In this document: positions 1 to 13,747 of the stretch, piece by piece
Layout of the letters: each line of letters opens with the position of its first letter
Position numbering within the stretch: position 1 is the first letter of the stretch
Source: Tetmemena sp. SeJ-2015
Lineage: Eukaryota > Ciliophora > Spirotrichea > Sporadotrichida > Oxytrichidae
Reading direction: 5' to 3'
Length of the DNA stretch: 64,000 nt
Assembly (NCBI GenBank): GCA_027382625.1
Contig: JAJKFJ010021508.1
Span: 19,898 to 83,897 of the forward strand
The notes under the pieces: model-generated
Database searches by the model: none
Told to the model about the DNA's origin: nothing
Seen by the model: the letters and a program-made list of their open reading frames with translations, nothing else
Program-made: the position numbers and the translations under genes

Positions 1-3000
1 ATCAGTTATTAGAGAAGACTCTTTGACTCTGATATCTCGATTGTTTTGTAGTCATTAAGTATCAGTAACTTCAAGAATGAACGATTTGCCGAGCTGATTT
101 CTTCAGAATATTAAGTTCTTAAGAAAGCTCTGATTGAGATATATGTCTAAAAGCAAGAAAAAGAGTCTCCAAGATATGATAGCTAGGACATGAATGTTGA
201 TCTTCAATTTGGACAGATGACTGTATATTGGCACCACAAATTTTATAGTAAATCAATGAGACATATCCTATAGCCACTCTTTTGCTTGGAAAATTTAAAC
301 TAGATTATGAAATGTATGTAGATCACGATTTTTACAATGGCAGTTTTGGAGAATTCAGAATCTACGATCATACTAATTTCCCTTTAACCCTAGATCCTCG
401 AAAGCATTATAGTAGCCCAGAATATCCAAAGCACGAAATTTTAGGTCTAAGAAATGATTTTAAAACCGACACTATGTTCACCTTTACTTGTATTTTGCAT
501 CATGAAGCAGAGGAGCATATTTGTCCGAAATAGATCGGGTAGTTTGATAAGCAAGTAAAGTTAGGAATAAATGGAATCAAGATCAACATTATTTATTTTA
601 AACTACCTCTAAGAGCCTATGATGAGAATCAATGATTACTTCTTTTCACAATTCTTAGGTGCATTATCTGATGCCAACCCATATTAGAGGATCATAGATG
701 ATTTACAAAATGAGTAGTAGATGAACTCTCCAGCTAGTGGCTAAATCAAAAGGGAATCCTTGGCTAGCATCAAATTTTTCAAATATCCAGAAGAGGAAAA
801 TAAATCATTAAAAACTGATAAAAAGCCACAAAAGAAACTTTTCTCTTTCTTAAAAATGCAAAATTTTAATATAAACAAATGATTATTTCAAAAACTAAGT
901 TGAGATTGCTCCTTCTTTTGATTTGAAGATAATGTTCGAGAAATTGAACCACTCACCTTACTTTAGAGGATTCCTATAACTCCAAAAATATTTTATCTTT
1001 TTAATCTGGATTTTGTAGAGCTAGATATAAGCTATAAGATAAACATAAATTTTTCAGCTTTTATCATGCACTTGAAATAAGAAGTATACACTTATTATTT
1101 ATAGAATAAATTTCTTATTTACTGCGATGCATCGATCCTTAATGTTAATTACACTAGATAACATGACAAAGTATTTCTAATTGAGCGATTTGGAACGATG
1201 GATCAGATACTCAAAAATTCTTAATCCAAGAGTAAGAAATGATCAAGAAGCATAAAAACAAAGAAGTGTATAAGATGAAAATATACATGACTTTCCCTTC
1301 TCTATCGCTGTAGTTAAGAAACAACGATGATTCATTCATGTCTGAAATGATACTTTGGAGTAGTGAGATAGACTTTCCTCAAATACTTAGATTACCGAAA
1401 GAAATAGGGAGGAAGAATTTAATTAATCAACTCATATAATGGATTTTATATATCTTTCCCTTTAAAGACTATAGTCGTTAGAGCTCATACTTTGTTCATA
1501 TTACATAATGAGTAAGCTTATGATAGGGAATAAAATGAAGCAAGTCGTAGTTGCTCCTGTATCCTCAAAGAATTATGTCTGCACTAACTCTGACTTCTAC
1601 AATTTCCAACACTCTCACAGTATAAGTAAACTATCTCCATAGAAGAGAATTAAAGCTCACCAGAAGCTTGCCAAGAAGAACTTTGTAGTCAATATGCATT
1701 TCGAAGCTGATGGAGAGAAATTAATTCAGACTAAGATAGAAAAGCTCAAGATATTCATAAAACCGCACATTTTTCTGATGATGTTTGAGCTTTTTGTGTA
1801 CAGTATGCCCCAATATTAGGATGACTCAAGAGATAAACCCAACTTCTTCGATTCAGATTATGGGAATTCTCCAAGGATGGAAGTCTGCTGTTAAATATTG
1901 CAAAGCTTGTTGTGTTTTGAAAATGAAGAGAAATTCTAAAAGACAATTGCTTGCTAAGGGAACACAAGTTTTACCTATATAAGAGAGAAAATGAATCAAA
2001 TAAAGCTATTACCGTTTAAATTCTTTTAGCTAAGATTGATTGACAAGCCAAATACTTTAGATGATTTAGTATAACCAGAGTCAACTAATCCGAATTCTTC
2101 AAGAAAAAGTTCTTTCTCCATTTCACAATCTCAAGTTACTCAAGTAGATCAAAGTGCTACCACTAAAATTATGCAAATATCAATCTCTGATCTTTGCCCT
2201 TTCTTTTGTTCTGGCACAGATCTTGATGGGAAAAACTTCAAGCAAGTTAGAAAAAGGGAAATGATGTCTCCATTCACACTGTTTTACAATAAGAGTGACA
2301 TAATTGAGCTTGCAAAAATCAATGACAGACTTTATCTTAACAGTCCTGATAGATACGTTTTCAAAAACTACTCCAAAACAGAAGCTAATTTAGAAAGGAC
2401 TCTCCTTAAAATTTCTTTCAACGATGTTCAGATCTTGAAAGGCATTGTTGATCACTTGGGTTTCATGTTAAACTAAGAATATATGAGAATTGCTGCTGAG
2501 ACCTAAGGAGAGGAAGTTCTTGAAATTTAAGACAGTGATAATGAAGAGGAAGACTACTTAAGAATTTACGCAGACTCTGGAAGCCAGAGGAAGGAGTCTT
2601 CTAAAAGTGTAAAGTTTGGTGGAGCGATTGGAGGAGGAGGAAAACAAGAAAGCAAATAAACTTGCATTAAATAGATGAGTTAACAGAGGTTTCACAGAAT
2701 CCAACTCTTCATGAGAGATTAAACGATTCTGGTCTAACTTCAGATAGCTCTGAGTATGAAAATGATGAGGAGACTAAAAGCAGACTGGAGAAAATTAGGA
2801 AATCGAGAGAGATAGTGTTGAAATCTAAGAAGAATTCAAGCAAGAAAGTTGATAACTTCTCTGAATCTGTGAAAAGAGCATCTGTTGCTTTAGCAACTTA
2901 CCTAGACATTTAATCAAAGATAGATGAGTTTATTAAGAAGTAGGAACAAGAAATAAAAGAGAGGAGTCTAAACTACCATATGGTCTTAGTAACTTAATCA

Positions 3001-6000
3001 CAAAGAAATATTAAGGGGATGCAATTTAAGAGGAAGATGACGAAATGGACGACCTAGATATCGAAGGAGGAAGTTTATTTAAAGTGTTTTTAGTGGGAAC
3101 TAATATTGGCCAGTAATACTGGAAAAATTTATCTCCCAACGCTTCAAAATCCTTAATGACTATCTCAGATGCAGATAGCACTACTCAAAATTTAATGAGC
3201 CTTCTGCAATTTATAAAAGAAGAAAGAGGAGTTGACCAATTTTAAGTAGTGAGCTATGGATTAAAGATCTTGATATTGAATAATTATTTCTAAATTATAA
3301 GTTTAAAAATATTATTCTAAATATATCAAGAGCTTTATTTAGTTTAAAATAAAAATTGATCCTATAAAAATGAGCTACCTTTATGCTTAAAAATATTTGC
3401 TCATCTTTCATAAATTTTAATTAGGTTTCGTACACTATTACTGATCATCCTATAATTAACGATTATCTCCAAAACTTCTTCCCTGTGCTTGGAGTGAGTA
3501 TTTCAGAATTTCATTATTCCTCAGACTAAAATGAAACATAAAAAGCTGGGATTACTTAATTCAGCTCTGCAGTTAATTATTACAATGCAGAAGCTGGAGA
3601 GTGGGAGCCCTTTATAGAAACTTTTAAAATCCATTTTACTATAATGGAGGAATTTAAAAACAAAAAGAGAATGATGTAATGTGAACTTCCATAGAGCTTA
3701 GGTATAAATATAACAGAAAAACTTGTGAAAAATTTATCGAATACTTATAAGTCTTGGCTTACTAGCTCAGAGAATAGTGATGAAGGCCCCGGAAGAAAGA
3801 GAACATTAGGTCTGCATATGAGCCAGTTTAAAGTGACAGAGGAGGGAGTGCCCTAAGAAAAAGAGCCAGCTCATATTTCAAACAATATGCATTTGAAGAT
3901 ATTGATGAGGAAGGATGAGTTTGATTCTAGCTAAAAGGAAGAAGGATTTGGTCACTCCGTATTCTATTTGCAACTAAACCAATCAAAAGCTTTTGGTAAA
4001 GAGATTGAATAACATGGAGAGTGATATAACAGATAACCATAGGAAGAAAAGTGTCTCCAAATTTCAGCCATCTTCAATAGTTAAGAGTGGAGCAGGCTAA
4101 TAGTAGAGTAAACTTAATAGAGTTACGTGATTAACCCTGGAGAAGCAATTGATTATGCTGTAGATTATGAGCTACAAGTTCGGCAGTAAATGAATATCTA
4201 CAATTCGCATTAGTTCTCTGGATAGCAAGGAGAATTTATCAAAATTCTCTTCGAGGATGCCGGTATGGCAAATGGCGGTATTACTAGTGGATCAGGAATG
4301 AGTATTCCTCTTAGTAGTGTGAATCTTAATCAGTTTTATTTTTAGGTTGGTTGCAAAAAACATTACGTAAAGGATGATGAAAATCGAATCATAGTGAATT
4401 TATATAGCATTGTAAACATAAGAATTTATATCTTTCACATAATTTAATAAGAAAAAATTAAAAATTAAACTTTTGATAAATTGCAATATTTTTAATTCTA
4501 TGTCTATGGTGTGAGTCAAGTAAATATGAAGAAAGTTTTAACAATAAGAACTCAATACTTGTTTGTAAACTAGACTTTCTTTAACTACGAAATTCATATC
4601 AGATTCTAAAACTCTTCCATCATCAGAACATTGGCCCCAGGTGATAAGTTACCTATCCCAGACACAATCAATAATTGTCGTTTCCAAATAAGGATAGCCT
4701 CTGAATAAAGCCACATCGATCTCGAAGATGGAGACCATGATAACATGACGCCATAACTCGGAAGAAGAAGTTCCAAGAAAACGTAATCAGATGCCAACGA
4801 TTCTGTCCTTATTGATGATTACATAAACTAAAAAGGGGATATTAAAGATTTCAAGGAAATTAGCAAGAGTTGGTCGGACTAACTTCCAATTTAAGCCTTG
4901 AAAAGAAAATTACCCGTTGATTGTACCACATTTTTGGCACATGGAAAAACCTTTACTATCATCAAGAAGGAGAAATCTGAATTCTAAGACGCTTACGACA
5001 TCACATTTAGGCCTCCTTTACTTCTAAAAAATTGCCTACCTGTTCCTATATTTGTATCATTATTTTCTTATAAAAATTTACCTAAAACTAAACTAATTAA
5101 GTTAATTTTAATCATTTGAGGATTCAAATGGAGAGCATGACTCATTTGATTTATTAAAGGAAGAGGAAAAGCATGTCTTTGTTTTCAAACTTTAGCAACC
5201 AGTCATGATTGTATATGTATTTAGTACTCTATGATTAAAGTTCAGATAGATGGCTTCAGAGAGTAATTAGTAGTCTTAGATTGCCAAAACTAGAAGGATG
5301 TTGAGATAAAGGTTTAGTGTGTGGACAATTTTGGAAGAACACTGGACTTGTATGTTGCGACTAGCACTAAAGTAGCTGGAAAGAAAGCGATATTTTACGT
5401 GAAGAACTGCTTGATCAACAATACTTAACAGAATCTCTCATTCTATTATCTTATATATTATAGCCAGCCTACTGAAAGACAAATTAAGTAGAAAAATTAC
5501 AGAGATATGGTGGCTGGTGTTGATGAATCTGATTACAGTGGAAAGAAAGTTTTCTTACTTTCAGATGTAATAAAGAGCATTGCTTAATCCAAATATAGAG
5601 ATAAGAAGTGTTTGGATCAATTGATGGGTCATTAGAAGTGTCTAATCCAATTAATATTTACAATCCAGGCTGCAATGATAAGTTTATCTTAACAAGAGGG
5701 AACTAACTTTTTGAATTTGCTTATTAGACAGAGATATTCCTTGCTAGTAATTTTAAGATTCTTATCTAACATTTTTAGCCAAGGATAACTACATCTATTC
5801 GAAAATTACAACAATTACACCTTTGTATGTGTTTGTAAACAATACCAAAAGCGTTCTAGTGGCTTCTTAATTGTAGGCTCTGGATATCCCCTTTGTGATT
5901 CCAAGCAAAGAAAGAGCTCCTTTCCATTGGGCAGAAAAGAGCAAGGAGAAATATTTTCCCTTTAATTTTATGTGTGCATCAAAATCATCGCTGATAATTA

Positions 6001-8970
6001 ACAAGCTAGATTAGGAAAGCAGGAAATTGAGTACAAATGGTCTAGCGGATTTGATATTGCGCAACTTGGATAACTCTCGATTCAGATGAGAGAGGTTTAA
6101 AAGGACAAGGATAATTAAAAAGAGTAAAAGAAGTTCAAAGCTCAGAGACAAAAAACAAGATTCTTAAAAGTTGATCGAAGGTAATTATAAATAGGGTTTA
6201 ATCTAAATATAGACTGCATAACAATACTATCTTCATCATTGTTGAAGAAGAGGATTAAAGCTAGCCAACATATAAGATTGAGAACTTCTCAAAAACTATA
6301 GCTCTAAGATATCATCAAGTAGATCAGCATGATTAAGCTGACTTGTTGAATTGCCAAGAGACTACTCCTTTTTCTTGGACTAATCATTTAGGCCAGCATG
6401 AATTAGAAGTAGATCTCTTTCACGGAGATTTGAACAACGACCACTCCTTCTACATTCAGGGTGTTTAACTTAGATTCGCTCTCGATCAACTGAATCAAAA
6501 ATACAGTTACCTTATTTCAGTTGGCTATTAGGAGACAATTACTTTGCATGTGTGTACCTTCACAAATGGCTATACAAAGGTTATTAGATTTTCAGATATC
6601 GATAACAGCGATATTACAGCAACAAACTAAGAAGACAAGAAGGAGGAGATTGATGAAAATCAATAGTAAATGTCAATATATGAGATCAATCTAAAGCAGC
6701 TGAATTTAAACTGTACATATTTATTCTATTTCTCAATGATAGGAGAGAACAAAGAGCTCTTAGTTTTCTACTTCTAAAGAATTCAAGCAAAGGTTGTTGA
6801 CACAGAGAAAGATATGAAGAGTGAATTTGAAATAGGGTACTTTTAAATCGATAACCAAAGCTAAAATGATCCCATATATCCTGTTATGGTGAAGCCCAAA
6901 TATATCAAGCCTGAATTTTCCGAGGAAGATGAAAGTATCGAAGTTTCTCAAAGGAAAGACTACTTTAGAGGCTATCAGGTTGGAGTGTTTTAACTATCTC
7001 TAGATTATCGCAAAAATATTCCACATGTTGCTTACTTTGAAGCTTTTGGATTACTTACTTCAAACCTTGGAAGTTAAACTTGAGTTTTCCCATATTCTAC
7101 TTCTTTCTAAATTCGTGTAAAAAATAGGAACTATGCTTAATAAGAACTTGACCTCCATGCATTAAATATTTGAGCAAGATTGGAATGAAAATATTGAAGA
7201 GGAGGAGCCTGACTTCTTCAGGAATGAAAGAATCAAGTACAAGAAATATAGACTATGCTTATGAGTTTAGCGAAAGCTCTAGATAAGACACATTCAGTTC
7301 CAGATAGCTAGATAGATTCGCTAGTGATGTCATGAAGCTCAGAAATGAAATTAACGAAGACAAAGAGGGAGGAGATGATGATAATGTCCGCCTTAAACTA
7401 ACTTAACCGCACAAATCTCTAAAACTTCAAAGATTCCAGTCCCAAGATCAAGGCTACTATTACTAAAACACTCCTAAAAAAGAATACAGTGGCAAGTAGT
7501 CTCAACTTTAATAGGAATCAGTCATTAAGAGATCCTCCTAAGAGAGGAAGCTTATAGGAAGGCATTAAAAGTTCTATCAAGAAGCAAAAGACCTCTAAGT
7601 AAGACATTATGAGAAAGCTATAAACATAAGATTTCTAAATGCTTCATCAGCAGACAAAGGTGTAGAGATAGACTTGGAAATCAGAATAATTCCAAGCTAA
7701 ATCTCAAAGGCTGTATATAAAGGAATATAGAGCAGGACCAGTTGAATTAGAAGTTTCACTTATGAATACAGAGTCTTTTGATTTTGAGGAATCAGATATT
7801 TTCAAGACCGTTAGCTCTTTAGGACTAGTTATCAGCAGTATTGAAGAGGCTCCAATAAAACTTAACGCCCCTTAGTTTTGGAAAATGTTTTTGGAGATTA
7901 TGATGATGTAATAAATTAAATAAAGAAACATCATTCAGAAAGGTTAAAGTGGAATATCTTGAAATTTATTGGAGCTAGTAATCTCCTAGGAAATCCTAGT
8001 AACTTTGTGAATGCCCTGGGAACTGGTGTGCAGGATTTCTTCTATCAACCTAGATAAGGCTTTGTGAAAGGTCCAATTCAAGGAGGTATAGGAATTATCA
8101 AAGGAACAGGATCGTTAGTGAAGAATACATTGATTGGAACGATAGGCTCAGCTAGTAAAATGGTCTCTTCTGTTAGCAAAGGACTCCTAGTATTAAGCAA
8201 TGATAAAGAGTACATATAGAAGAGAGACGTTGATAACATTAAGAAGAAGCCATAGAACTTGGGATAAGGCTTGACTTTTGGATTAAAGTCGGCCCTAAAC
8301 TCAATTAAGTCTGGAATAACTGGAGTTTACAAGCAGCCTATTGAGGAAACTAAGAAAAGCGGGTTTTCTGGCTTCTTCAAAGGAACAGCAAAAGGAATTA
8401 CAGGATTGGTCGTAAAGCCCATTAGTGGAACACTCGATCTCTTTTCACTCACATCAGAGGGTATAAAGAATACCTCAAAAAGAGTTGAGGAGTTGGTATA
8501 AGACAAGAGGCTGAGACTTCCACGCCCATTTTATGAAACAGATAGAATGATTCGAGAGTACGATGATTTCCATGCTTTTTGGGTGAATCAAGTGCCAAGA
8601 CTATCAACTGGAATTGATGTGGAATTCTTCTATGAGGCTACAATGATTGAGTCAACTGAGTCCAGTTGGTCTATACTATTCATTACCAGAACTCATTTAG
8701 CGATGATTGTCGCTGATCAAAGTACTTTCAATTAAAAGTTAAATATCACTCATTTTTAATTTTACCCAATCTCAGAAGCAACAGAGGAACCCAGTCTTTA
8801 TAAAATGGTGCTATGAAACCAAAATGATAGAGTATGCTGAAGTGGTAGAAGAGTCGCTTTTGACTATAGGTTTCAAGGATAAGAACCTTAGTATATAACT
8901 TTTTGATCTAATCATCGCAGAAAAGGTAAGGAGCAAAATTGAGAAAATAATCAAAATGACAAGAGAATGA
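1..8970 (+). CDS. VPS13: VPS13-like bridge-type lipid transfer protein (5' part outside the window)
   Basis: VPS13 proteins are long rod-like bridges that move phospholipids between membranes at contact sites. About 2,900 codons lie here, read with TAA/TAG as Gln. The VAB-like adaptor-binding region is at about 4500-5900 (for example RPPLLLKNCLPVPI near 5010). A later block at 6300-7070 contains FQIDNQ followed by a YPV motif, as in VPS13 family members. The VPS13_C/ATG2-like end at about 7950-8730 includes GTGVQDFFYQPRQGFVKGP and the repeated GFFKGTAKG/KPISGTLDL glycine pattern. Likely introns are 7073-7127 and 8738-8786. The stop is TGA at 8968-8970. There is an uncompensated 1-nt shift near 601-612 (T run), and the frame near 7150-7260 is ambiguous. 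The N-terminal chorein domain is not seen, so the start lies left of base 1. Family assignment is very secure; exact exons are not. Confidence 0.93.
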
Positions 8971-9070
8971 ATTAACTCTCATAGAATTTAAGCTATTCAG
9001 AAAATTAATCTTTAAATCTAATCTTAGTTATAAATTAAAGATTAATGGAGAGAAAATAAAATAAATTTTA

Positions 9071-11981
9071 ATGGATTAGCAATCTGTGGAAAGTCTCGAG
9101 TCATATAAACTTAAATTCTAAATAATAAATTTGAATTTAAACACTTAAGGTTTAATGATAATCTGAGATAAAAGATCTTCGAATCACGAGATATCTGGGC
9201 ATAAATTTCAATAGAACACACTCCAATCGAAAATGTGATGAAATAGTTAAAGAGCTTTAAATTAAACTTCATCGATCCAAGCTTCCCTCCTCATGATATT
9301 TCACTTTATCCACAAGAGCTTGTAGAAATTGGTGGTCCCTTTGATAAGAAAATTCAGTGGAGAAGGCCAAAAGATTTCATACCAGCATCAATAAAACTTT
9401 GAACGTGAACAATATTTATAAGGTTCCTTTTGATAATAAATTCTAACACTTTTAGGCCTGATATATTTAAAAAGCAAATTGAGCCTTCAGACATAAGAGA
9501 AGGATCTCTTGGAGATTCGTGGTTTTTAGGTGCTATTGCATCACTAGCAGAGCACCCCTAACTTATTGAGAAGCTGTTTGTTAACAAAACTTATAACGAT
9601 GAGGGAGTTTACAGAGTGAGATTATGCAAGAATGGCGAATGGCATTCCGTGACTGTAGACGACTATTTCCCTTGTTTTGTGAACGGTGGTCCTATTTTCT
9701 CAAGCACCTAAGACCATGAGCTATGGATTCTTATCCTAGAGAAAGCGTATGCAAAGTTGCATGGAAACTATCTATCTCTAAGAGGCGGATATGCTTTTGA
9801 GGGACTCTAAGATCTCACTGGATGCCCTTCTGTCTATATTTGACTTTTCTTATCTCTTATAAAATCATCATAATTAAAGTTTAGTACGATATTTTGAGTT
9901 AAAGCGTGAAGAACATAGTGCAAAATGGAGAGTTATGGACAGTTTTGCAATAATATCATAAGGAAAATTTCTTGATCAGCTTGAGTACTCATGGAGAGGA
10001 CGAAGAATACCAAGGCGCTTTTGTTGTAGAGTAAAATTTTTTAAATTAAGTTTAGTCTATTTCATCACTTAGTTTTAAATTTACTAGAAATTTTAGAATT
10101 AGGACACAGGTCTACTCAAAGCGCATTCTTACACCATAATTAACATAATAGATATAAACGGAAACAAATTAATCCAACTCAAAAATCCCTGGGGAAAATC
10201 CTTAACAAACAGGGGCAAATGGAGTGAGGGTAGCCCTTTATGGACTCCTCAAATGAAAAGATTGGTAGAGCAATAAACTCAATCTCATGTCAAAGGAGGG
10301 TAATAAAGTAACACTTTTTGGATGAGCTTTGACGAGGTGGTGAGTAACTTCAGATCTATCAATCTCTGCAGAATTAAAAATTGGGAAGAGATTAGAGTCA
10401 GAGGGAAATTCCTAAGAGTGCAGGATAAAAACAACATCACAAATGAAATTGTCCTCAGTAGGTTAATACAAATTTATTGCTTTTTATCATTAGATGGCAT
10501 TACACTGTAAGATAATTGAATAATTTAAAGCTAGAAAAGTATCTTGAAACTGGTTCCATATTTATGTAATTATAGGCTGAGCTGAAGAAACGCACTCATC
10601 TCTTTATTTCTCTGCATTAAGAAGATGAGAGAGTGTAATTCATGGGTGAAATGAGACCATATCTAGATGTTGGAATTGTGGTGTTAAAGCAAGTCAATGA
10701 AGGACAGTTTAAACTTGTGCATATGAAAGAATTCGCAGAGACCAAATTTTTTGAAGTCGACCTCTATCTTGAACCTGGATCCTACATCTTCATACCTAAG
10801 TAAGAAAGCTCTAAACAATTTATTTTTTTCATCCTTCTATGACTAGTTTTAATATTTCTTTAAGAACGTCAGGATGCACTTTGAAGGTTAATTCTTTTGG
10901 GCAAGACTCCTTAGATTTGAACTATAAAAGCTTTTTTTTAGTATAAATTAATGCTATACGATAGAAAATTCAAAAGAGCCTGCTGACCACTTACTCTTCA
11001 CTCTAAAAGTACAAGATACGCTTATCTTAAGTTCTATAGGATATCTTTAGAAAATTCGATTTGCAGATGAATGGAGAGCTTTAGTTCTAAGAATTTTAGG
11101 ATTTCTTCACCTGTTTAGGCTTTAAACTTTCTGAAGATGAATATTAATCCCAAATCCTTAGACAAGTACTGCTCCACTGCAGATGGCCTCACCTTCCAAG
11201 GGCTTCAAAGATTTCATGATGAACTCTTATCTTTCGCAGGGAGCGGAGAGCATGCGACTGTGGATGGGCAAGTTGGGCTATCAGATAATAGAGGGAAGGT
11301 TCCTAAGTGAGCGATCTAGGATGTTTGTAATGAGCATCCATAGTGATAACCCAGTACAAATATTATTAAAGTAGTATTCTTTCATATAAATAGATAAATG
11401 GTTGTTGGGGATAGCTTGCAAAGTGACATAGACTTTAAAAGCAACGAGCTTATAATTAAAGAATACGGGAGAGAGATCTACTCAAATTAATTTGACTATA
11501 ATTTAATTAGTTTAATTTATAACATTCAAACGGACCATTGAAGATATACTGTGCTTTCTCTGAGTAAGGATCTATCTTAAATTGCTTACTTATAATTATA
11601 GGAACATAAACTGCTATAGTTTTCTAGCTCACCATATTGAAACCTAAGAGGATGAACCACTGGCTAATGAAGAGCAAGATCTGAAAGACTTCCCTATTTC
11701 AGTCAGAATTTTAAAAATTTCATTGCTGTCATTCTAATTTAAAAGAATAGACCTGAGTTAATTCAGTTAAGTCATCTCGACAAATACTCACCACGCCTTG
11801 ATCGAAAAAATATTAGAACCTGGAGAACTCATGTTCATGTTCCATGCCAAGATCGTAGACCCTAATTTTAAGCAGCCACTCAAACCTACCATTCAATACT
11901 AGATTAAAATATGCGTTTTATTTATTATTTAGAGAGTTCAGGATATCATAGAAGACAGTGGGTTGCAAGATAGAATATGAA
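9071..11981 (+). CDS. calpain-like protein with substituted active-site Cys (probable pseudoprotease)
   Basis: The gene starts 100 bp after the VPS13 stop. Order: short N-terminal part, calpain protease core (about 9240-10460), C2-like domain (10570-10930, with ISLHQEDERV and SGCTLK), an EF-hand-like segment (11050-11180, IFRKFDLQMNGELQFQEF) and a second C2-like part. The usual QGxLGDCW is DIREGSLGDSWFLGA: the nucleophile codon 9517-9519 is TCG (Ser) and the oxyanion Gln is Glu (9499-9501). The catalytic His (KAHSYT, 10124) and Asn (LKNPWG, 10184) remain. Introns at 9832-9884 and 10026-10096 join phase 0. Near 9392-9463 the frame meets TGA before any GT donor (see findings). Near 11165-11200 there is either a 35-nt intron or two small shifts; the skipped stretch reads like coding sequence. 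Stop TGA 11979-11981. The fold is certain; lack of proteolysis is inferred. Confidence 0.9.
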
Positions 11982-12435
11982 TCAACTTTAATAATGCTTC
12001 TATATTTTAATGAAATTTCCTTTAAGACTTATTTATTTCATTATATTTATCTTTTCAGTTTAAAATCACTTTATAAGTGAATATAATAAGTGAAATCAAA
12101 GGCTAGCTTGCATATTTGTGTGATAATTCCTGTGGTTTTTTATTTTCTAATACAAACTCTGTTATCATTAACATTTAAAATTAAATCTAAAAAACAATTT
12201 AAATTTTTCTTTTAGCGAAAAAATAACTTGTAAATTTTTTTGCAATAATAAATTTATTTTCTTGAGTAAATTAAACTAAGACTTATCATTTCAAATTTTA
12301 AGAAAAATAAAAAAATATTAAATTACATTTATTTGTCTTAAATCTATCATTTAAATTGATTGATATATTTAAGAGGAATTTCATGGATAATGATCTATGA
12401 TAACTTATTCTTCTGGAAAAAGATTATAAAAGTCC
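11982..12435. other. AT-rich gap between convergent genes
   Basis: About 450 bp between the calpain-like stop and the stop of the next minus-strand gene. It is very AT-rich with many T and A runs. I see no gene or RNA in it; it probably holds both 3' ends. Confidence 0.6.
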
Positions 12436-13747
12436 TCAATATTGGCTTGACTAAATAAATTAAAAATTATCTTTTATTTCAGACCACTGCTAATAATCTA
12501 TCTTTAGAAATTTCTAGTTCCTTACACTTGCTTAATACCCTTCTTGGAAAGAGCTATAATGGGTGCCTGATCTTGTAGAAAAGAATCCCTTCTCACAAAA
12601 CTTGCTCCTCCCTAATTACTTCCCCCTTGGCTTGAATTTTAAGTCCTCTACTTTGCTTATCAAAAATAAATATAGAATATTGTATATGCATAGATATTTC
12701 TCAATTGATAGCTATTATTGGTGATAACAGCAGTGCTCTAATTTGATTTATAGTTTGTCATCTGGAACTGAGACTCTTCTTCTTACTCTTGCAGTCTTGG
12801 ATTCTTTCTCAAAGACATTACTCCACTTATAAGGTATGGCTCATTCTAATTGATCTTGAACTCTGGCTAAGCTCCTACTGATTCAATAATAATTAGATAA
12901 AACTAGATCTTCTCTTGGCTCTTTGGTTTGAGTGAAATCTAATTTAGAAGCCTTTATCAACTCTCTGCAAAGGCTGTAGCTGATTAGCAGTTGAGATCTC
13001 TTTCCTTGCTTGTTTCTGGCTAAGCAAGTGAATTTAGTTCAACTTTAGAGGAAGAGGAAGGTTAGCAGTTGATTCCTCTTCGTACTGAATTAATGGCCTC
13101 TGTGCTTAATGATAGGTTCTGTTCATAAAGGAATGGCCAGCCCTGTGCTGATGAGACTAGGTAGGGAACTCGTTATTAAAGGAGAGTTACTGCTACTGGG
13201 GATCCATCTAAGGGAGAGAAGGAAGGTCATTTACATAAATGCTTTCCCTTTAAGGTTGCTGATTATAGATTGCTTCCTTTTCATTTTTAGGAGGCGAAAG
13301 TGGCCCTAAATTTATTAGTGAGGAATTTAGAGAGACTTAGGCTGTGTAAATAGAACCATTGGCCTTGTTACACTTATTCTATTTTGTACTTTGCCTGCGG
13401 GAAGAGATAGAATTAAATTCATTAACTTGTTAGCTATCCTCTAATGCCCGAGAGGAGCAAAGCCTGTCTATCATACTTTCATTCTCTTGGTTAAACTTCT
13501 AAAAATTCAGAATTCTAAGATCAGGCCATAAAAATTACGCATTTAAAATACTCAAAATTAAAAGCCTAACTAAGTGGTTCTTTTTGCTAGATCCTGGTTA
13601 ACCTTGGCTGAAGCTATTTTATCTTAATTTAATTTAAAAAGCTTGAAAACTGCTTCTTTATTCGTTGTAAGAATAGAGCTCTATTTGACAGTTTGAGTGG
13701 TCTTTGAGCTATTTAGTTCGAGTCGATTTTATGAATGAAGACATCAT
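12436..13747 (-). CDS. unrecognised Gln/Ser/Asn-rich protein
   Basis: Reading from ATG at 13747 (or 13744) gives about 400 codons beginning MMSSFIKSTRTKQLKDH. A 72-nt AT-rich GT..AG intron around 13510-13582 joins in phase 0. The frame then stays open through Ser/Gln/Asn-rich sequence with short basic stretches (KQARKE, RAKRRSS, RVRRRVS). A 31-nt candidate GT..AG intron near 12820 is needed to keep the frame; without it there is a 1-nt shift. The stop is TGA at 12438-12436. No known domain was recognised. Composition suggests a disordered, possibly regulatory protein. It shares strand and spacing with the next three genes, but nothing shows they are functionally linked. Confidence 0.62.

Noticed and set aside
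8470..9100. VPS13-calpain fusion protein
   Set aside because: A TGA stop at 8968 closes VPS13 and a new ATG at 9071 opens the calpain-like gene. I saw no intron joining them.
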